Shown: piece by piece, positions 31,206-33,802 of the stretch
Layout of the letters: each line of letters begins with the position of its first letter
How positions within the stretch are numbered: position 1 is the first letter of the stretch
Assembly: GCF_902499175.1 (NCBI RefSeq)
Contig: NZ_CABVQC010000086.1
Location: forward strand, 1-33,802
Direction of reading: 5' to 3'
Source: Burkholderia aenigmatica
GTDB taxonomy: Bacteria; Pseudomonadota; Gammaproteobacteria; Burkholderiales; Burkholderiaceae
Length of the DNA: 33,802 nt
Notes under the pieces: model-generated
The model's database searches: none
What the model was told of the DNA's origin: nothing
What the model saw: the letters and a program-made list of their open reading frames with translations, nothing else
Made by a program: the position numbers and the translations under genes

Positions 31206-33221
31206 TCACGGATGCCGGATGTAATCCACCAGCGCCAGCGTATATTCATCCGGCTTTCGATCAAACAGACTCACCACGATCGCCACCGCAAACCCCGCCG
31301 GCACCCCGAACACCCCCGAACTGATCGGCTCGATCCCGAACCACGTGTGCCCTGCGAACCCCGTCAGCTGCGTGAAGTACGGATAGGTCGACACGATGTA
31401 GTACACGCACACCGCGAGCCCCGTCACCATCCCCGCGATCGCACCGCGCGTCGTCGTGCGCTTCCAGAACACGCCGAGCACGAGCACCGGAAAGAAGCTC
31501 GAGGCCGCCAGCGAGAACGCGGCGCCGACCAGAAACAGGATCTTCCCGGTATTGAGCGACGCGACATACGACGCGAACAGCGCGACGCCGAGCAGCAGCA
31601 CCTTCGAGATCGTCACGCGCCGCTGGCTCGATGCGTCGGGCGCGACCATGCAGTAGTAGACGTCGTGCGACAGCGCGTTCGCGATCGTCAGCAGCAGCCC
31701 GTCCGCGGTCGACAGCGCCGCGGCAAGCGCACCGGCCGCGATCAGCCCCGACACGACATACGGCAGCCCGGCGATCTCCGGCGCGGCCAGCACGACCATG
31801 TCCGGCTGCATCTGGATTTCCGACCAGTGCACGATGCCGTCGCGAATCACTTCGACGACGCTGATCAGGTCGGGTTCGAAGTGATGCCATTGCGTGACCC
31901 ACGCCGGCAATTCGGCGAACGGCCGCCCGACGAGGTTCGCGAGGATCTCGTACTTGATCAGCACCGCGAGCACCGGCACGCTCAGGTAGAACAGCGCGAT
32001 GAAGAACAGGGTCCACCCGACCGAGCGCCGTGCCGACGCCACCGACGTGGTCGTGTTGTAGCGCGTCAGGATGTGCGGCAGGCTCGCGGTGCCGAGCGAC
32101 AGGCACAGCAGCAGCGCGAGGAAATTCCGCTCGCGCGGCTTGCGTTCGTCTTCGCTCGCGGCGGGAAATGGCTCGTGCATCGGCACGGGCGGCTCGGCCC
32201 GGGCCAGCAGGTCGTCGCGCGCCTGCGTCCACGCAACACGCGCCGCCGCCGGATCGCGCGGGAAGTCGGCCAGCTCGCGCTCGCGCTGGCTGATCTCGCG
32301 CAGCGGTCCGTTGTGGCGCCGCAAGTCGGCAAGCTGGTCGGCGAGGTGCTGGCGTGCGTCCGCATAGGATGCCGGCAGCCGGTCCAGCCGCGTCTGGATA
32401 TCCGCGGCTTGCCGGCGGTACGCGTCGCGCACCTGCTGCTCGTCGAACGCATCGCGCACCTGCGCCTCGCGCGCCGCGACGCGCTCCATCAGCTTGCCGT
32501 AATTGAACTGCGGCACGGGGCCGAGCCCGTTCTTCATCGCGATCAGCGACACCGGAATCAGGATCGCGCTGATCAGGATGATGTACTGCGCGACCTGCGT
32601 CCACGTGACCGCGCGCATCCCGCCGAGAAACGAGCACACGAGAATGCCCGCGAGCCCGCAGAAAATCCCGATCGCGAAATCGACGCCGATGAAGCGTGTC
32701 GCGATCAGGCCGATCCCCTGGATCTGCGCGACCAGATACACGAACGAACACAGGATCGCCGCGCCGGCCGCCAGCGCGCGCACGGCCGTACTCGAAAAGC
32801 GCGTCCCGAGAAAATCGGGAATCGTGTAGCGCGCGAGCTTGCGCACATACGGCGCGAGCAGGAACGCGACGAGGCAGAACCCGCCCGTCCAGCCCATCAC
32901 GTACGCGAGCGCGTCGTAGCCGGTGGCGTAGAGCGATCCGGCCAGGCCGATGAACGACGCGGCCGACAGCCAGTCGGCCGCCGTCGCCATCCCGTTGAAC
33001 GCGGACGGCACGCGCCGCCCGGCCACGTAGTACTCGACGAGATCGGACGTGCGCGACAGCAACCCGATCACCGCATACACGGCGATCGGCACGAACAGGA
33101 ACACGTAGCCGATCCAGATGCCGGAGCCGGTGGCGCGCTCGATCCGCCACATCAGCAGCACGAACCCGAGAAACCCCAGCGTGTAGAGCGCATACGCGCG
33201 AATCAGTCGACGCGTCAGCAT
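31206..33221 (-). CDS. Sodium:solute symporter, VC_2705 subfamily
   Basis: A 671-residue SSS-family sodium symporter. Membrane segments are typical, with DLVEYYVAGRRVPSAFNGMATAADWLSAASFIG near 60-93 and later GALAAALSTADGLLLTIANALSHDVYY. A hydrophilic, helical, Arg/Gln/Asp-rich insert of about 120 residues lies at 243-365 between two membrane segments. That makes it larger than ActP/PutP-type symporters and fits the large VC_2705 branch. The gene starts 3 bp after its small partner (DUF4212), as usual for this family. The acs gene just upstream suggests acetate or another short carboxylate as substrate; this is inference. Confidence 0.93.
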   Translation of the reverse strand: MLTRRLIRAYALYTLGFLGFVLLMWRIERATGSGIWIGYVFLFVPIAVYAVIGLLSRTSDLVEYYVAGRRVPSAFNGMATAADWLSAASFIGLAGSLYATGYDALAYVMGWTGGFCLVAFLLAPYVRKLARYTIPDFLGTRFSSTAVRALAAGAAILCSFVYLVAQIQGIGLIATRFIGVDFAIGIFCGLAGILVCSFLGGMRAVTWTQVAQYIILISAILIPVSLIAMKNGLGPVPQFNYGKLMERVAAREAQVRDAFDEQQVRDAYRRQAADIQTRLDRLPASYADARQHLADQLADLRRHNGPLREISQRERELADFPRDPAAARVAWTQARDDLLARAEPPVPMHEPFPAASEDERKPRERNFLALLLCLSLGTASLPHILTRYNTTTSVASARRSVGWTLFFIALFYLSVPVLAVLIKYEILANLVGRPFAELPAWVTQWHHFEPDLISVVEVIRDGIVHWSEIQMQPDMVVLAAPEIAGLPYVVSGLIAAGALAAALSTADGLLLTIANALSHDVYYCMVAPDASSQRRVTISKVLLLGVALFASYVASLNTGKILFLVGAAFSLAASSFFPVLVLGVFWKRTTTRGAIAGMVTGLAVCVYYIVSTYPYFTQLTGFAGHTWFGIEPISSGVFGVPAGFAVAIVVSLFDRKPDEYTLALVDYIRHP

Positions 33222-33224
33222 GGA

Positions 33225-33569
33225 TCAGCGCCCGCCGCGTGCGTTGACGGCAAGCGCCGCAAGGTCGTCGTACGCGCGACGCAGCGTCCGGTCGGCACGT
33301 TGCATCAGCCCGATGTAGACGACGATCAGCACGAGATACACGAGAATCGCGCCCTGCGCGCCGACATAGAACGGCAGGCTGAACCCGGCGAAGCGGATAC
33401 CCGCGAGCGCCGGTGCGAAGAACGGCACGATGAACGACACCGAAAAGCCGATCACCATCAGCACCGCGATCAACGCGACGTTGAAGCGCCAGTAGCGCGC
33501 ATGGGCACGCGCGAGCGGCTCGGGAACGGGCGGTGGCGCGGCAGGCGCGGAACGGGTCGGAGCGGTCAT
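33225..33569 (-). CDS. DUF4212 symporter small subunit
   Basis: A 114-residue membrane protein with two hydrophobic segments (about 34-55 and 72-90), separated by AGIRFAGFSLPFYVGAQGAI, typical of DUF4212. This family is paired with VC_2705-type sodium symporters and is thought to be a subunit. I use the ATG at 33569; a TTG five codons earlier sits against the preceding terminator. The stop is 3 bp before the symporter start. Confidence 0.9.
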   Translation of the reverse strand: MTAPTRSAPAAPPPVPEPLARAHARYWRFNVALIAVLMVIGFSVSFIVPFFAPALAGIRFAGFSLPFYVGAQGAILVYLVLIVVYIGLMQRADRTLRRAYDDLAALAVNARGGR

Positions 33570-33586
33570 GCCGTTATGTAACAAAA

Positions 33587-33625
33587 AGCCCCTGCGCGGG
33601 CAATCGGGATTGCCGCGCAGGGGCT
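33587..33625 (-). terminator. Rho-independent terminator of acs
   Basis: A long GC-rich stem (AGCCCCTGCGCGG with CCGCGCAGGGGCT, continued by ATTG/CAAT around one bulged base) has a short loop and is followed on the minus strand by TTTTTG. It lies 27 bp after the acs stop. Confidence 0.88.
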
Positions 33626-33652
33626 CGTGCGCGTGATGCGCAACCGGTACGA

Positions 33653-33802
<150 letters not shown>

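Noticed and set aside
32011..32020. GTCCACCCGA match to the operator core
   Set aside because: It lies inside the symporter coding region, matches only part of the element, and has no gene start near it.
31212..33581. 789-codon open frame antisense to the symporter
   Set aside because: Same effect; Arg/His/Gln-rich with no domain, and the symporter frame is certain.

Overview
The window is GC-rich (mostly G/C third codon positions) and gene-dense. Its gene content fits a Burkholderia chromosome, probably of the B. cepacia complex type. This is inferred from the DUF4212/VC_2705-type symporter next to acetyl-CoA synthetase, the tellurite-type cluster, the many MFS, LysR and AraC genes, and overall style; no search was run. 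The left edge cuts a phosphopantetheinyl transferase and the right edge cuts acetyl-CoA synthetase.

Layout. 1-1846 (minus): partial PPTase and an alpha/beta hydrolase. 1860-2263: a tandem array of alternating hairpins with an exact 92-bp period, in the divergent gap before a LysR gene. 2438-4909 (plus): LysR regulator, MFS carrier and a tiny membrane ORF joined by ATGA. 4932-6410 (minus): DNA photolyase. 6552-16253: a sulfation-type locus. 16551-18954: MFS carrier plus beta-propeller lactonase. 19014-21366: divergent AraC regulator and fatty-acid desaturase. 21376-21996: HAD phosphatase. 22132-26737 (minus): five-gene Ter/TelA-type stress operon. 27091-28182 (minus): hypothetical protein and LysE exporter. 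28369-28459: tRNA-Ser(GGA) with terminator. 28772-30840 (minus): two unrecognised envelope-type genes of visibly lower GC. 31206-33569 (minus): sodium:solute symporter with DUF4212 small subunit. 33653 to edge: acs.

The most interesting part is 6552-16253. A PAPS-dependent-type sulfotransferase lies in a minus-strand operon with a DUF1214 protein and an SDR. It diverges from cysD and a cysN-cysC fusion, which together would make the sulfotransferase's donor PAPS. Nearby are an SRPBCC/SnoaL gene pair and a LuxR-type regulator. The divergent control region holds two perfect copies of a 19-bp element, one pointing at each operon. Diverged copies in the same orientation precede the SRPBCC gene and luxR. 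In all four places a candidate -10 hexamer lies 31-33 bp from the element's centre. I read this as one LuxR-controlled regulon making a sulfated, probably hydrophobic, metabolite. The product is unknown.

The Ter-type operon (TelA, VWA, DUF475/TerC-like, TerD and a protein with three LxFD/G motifs) has a recognisable promoter upstream. The symporter pair and acs suggest acetate or another short carboxylate as substrate.
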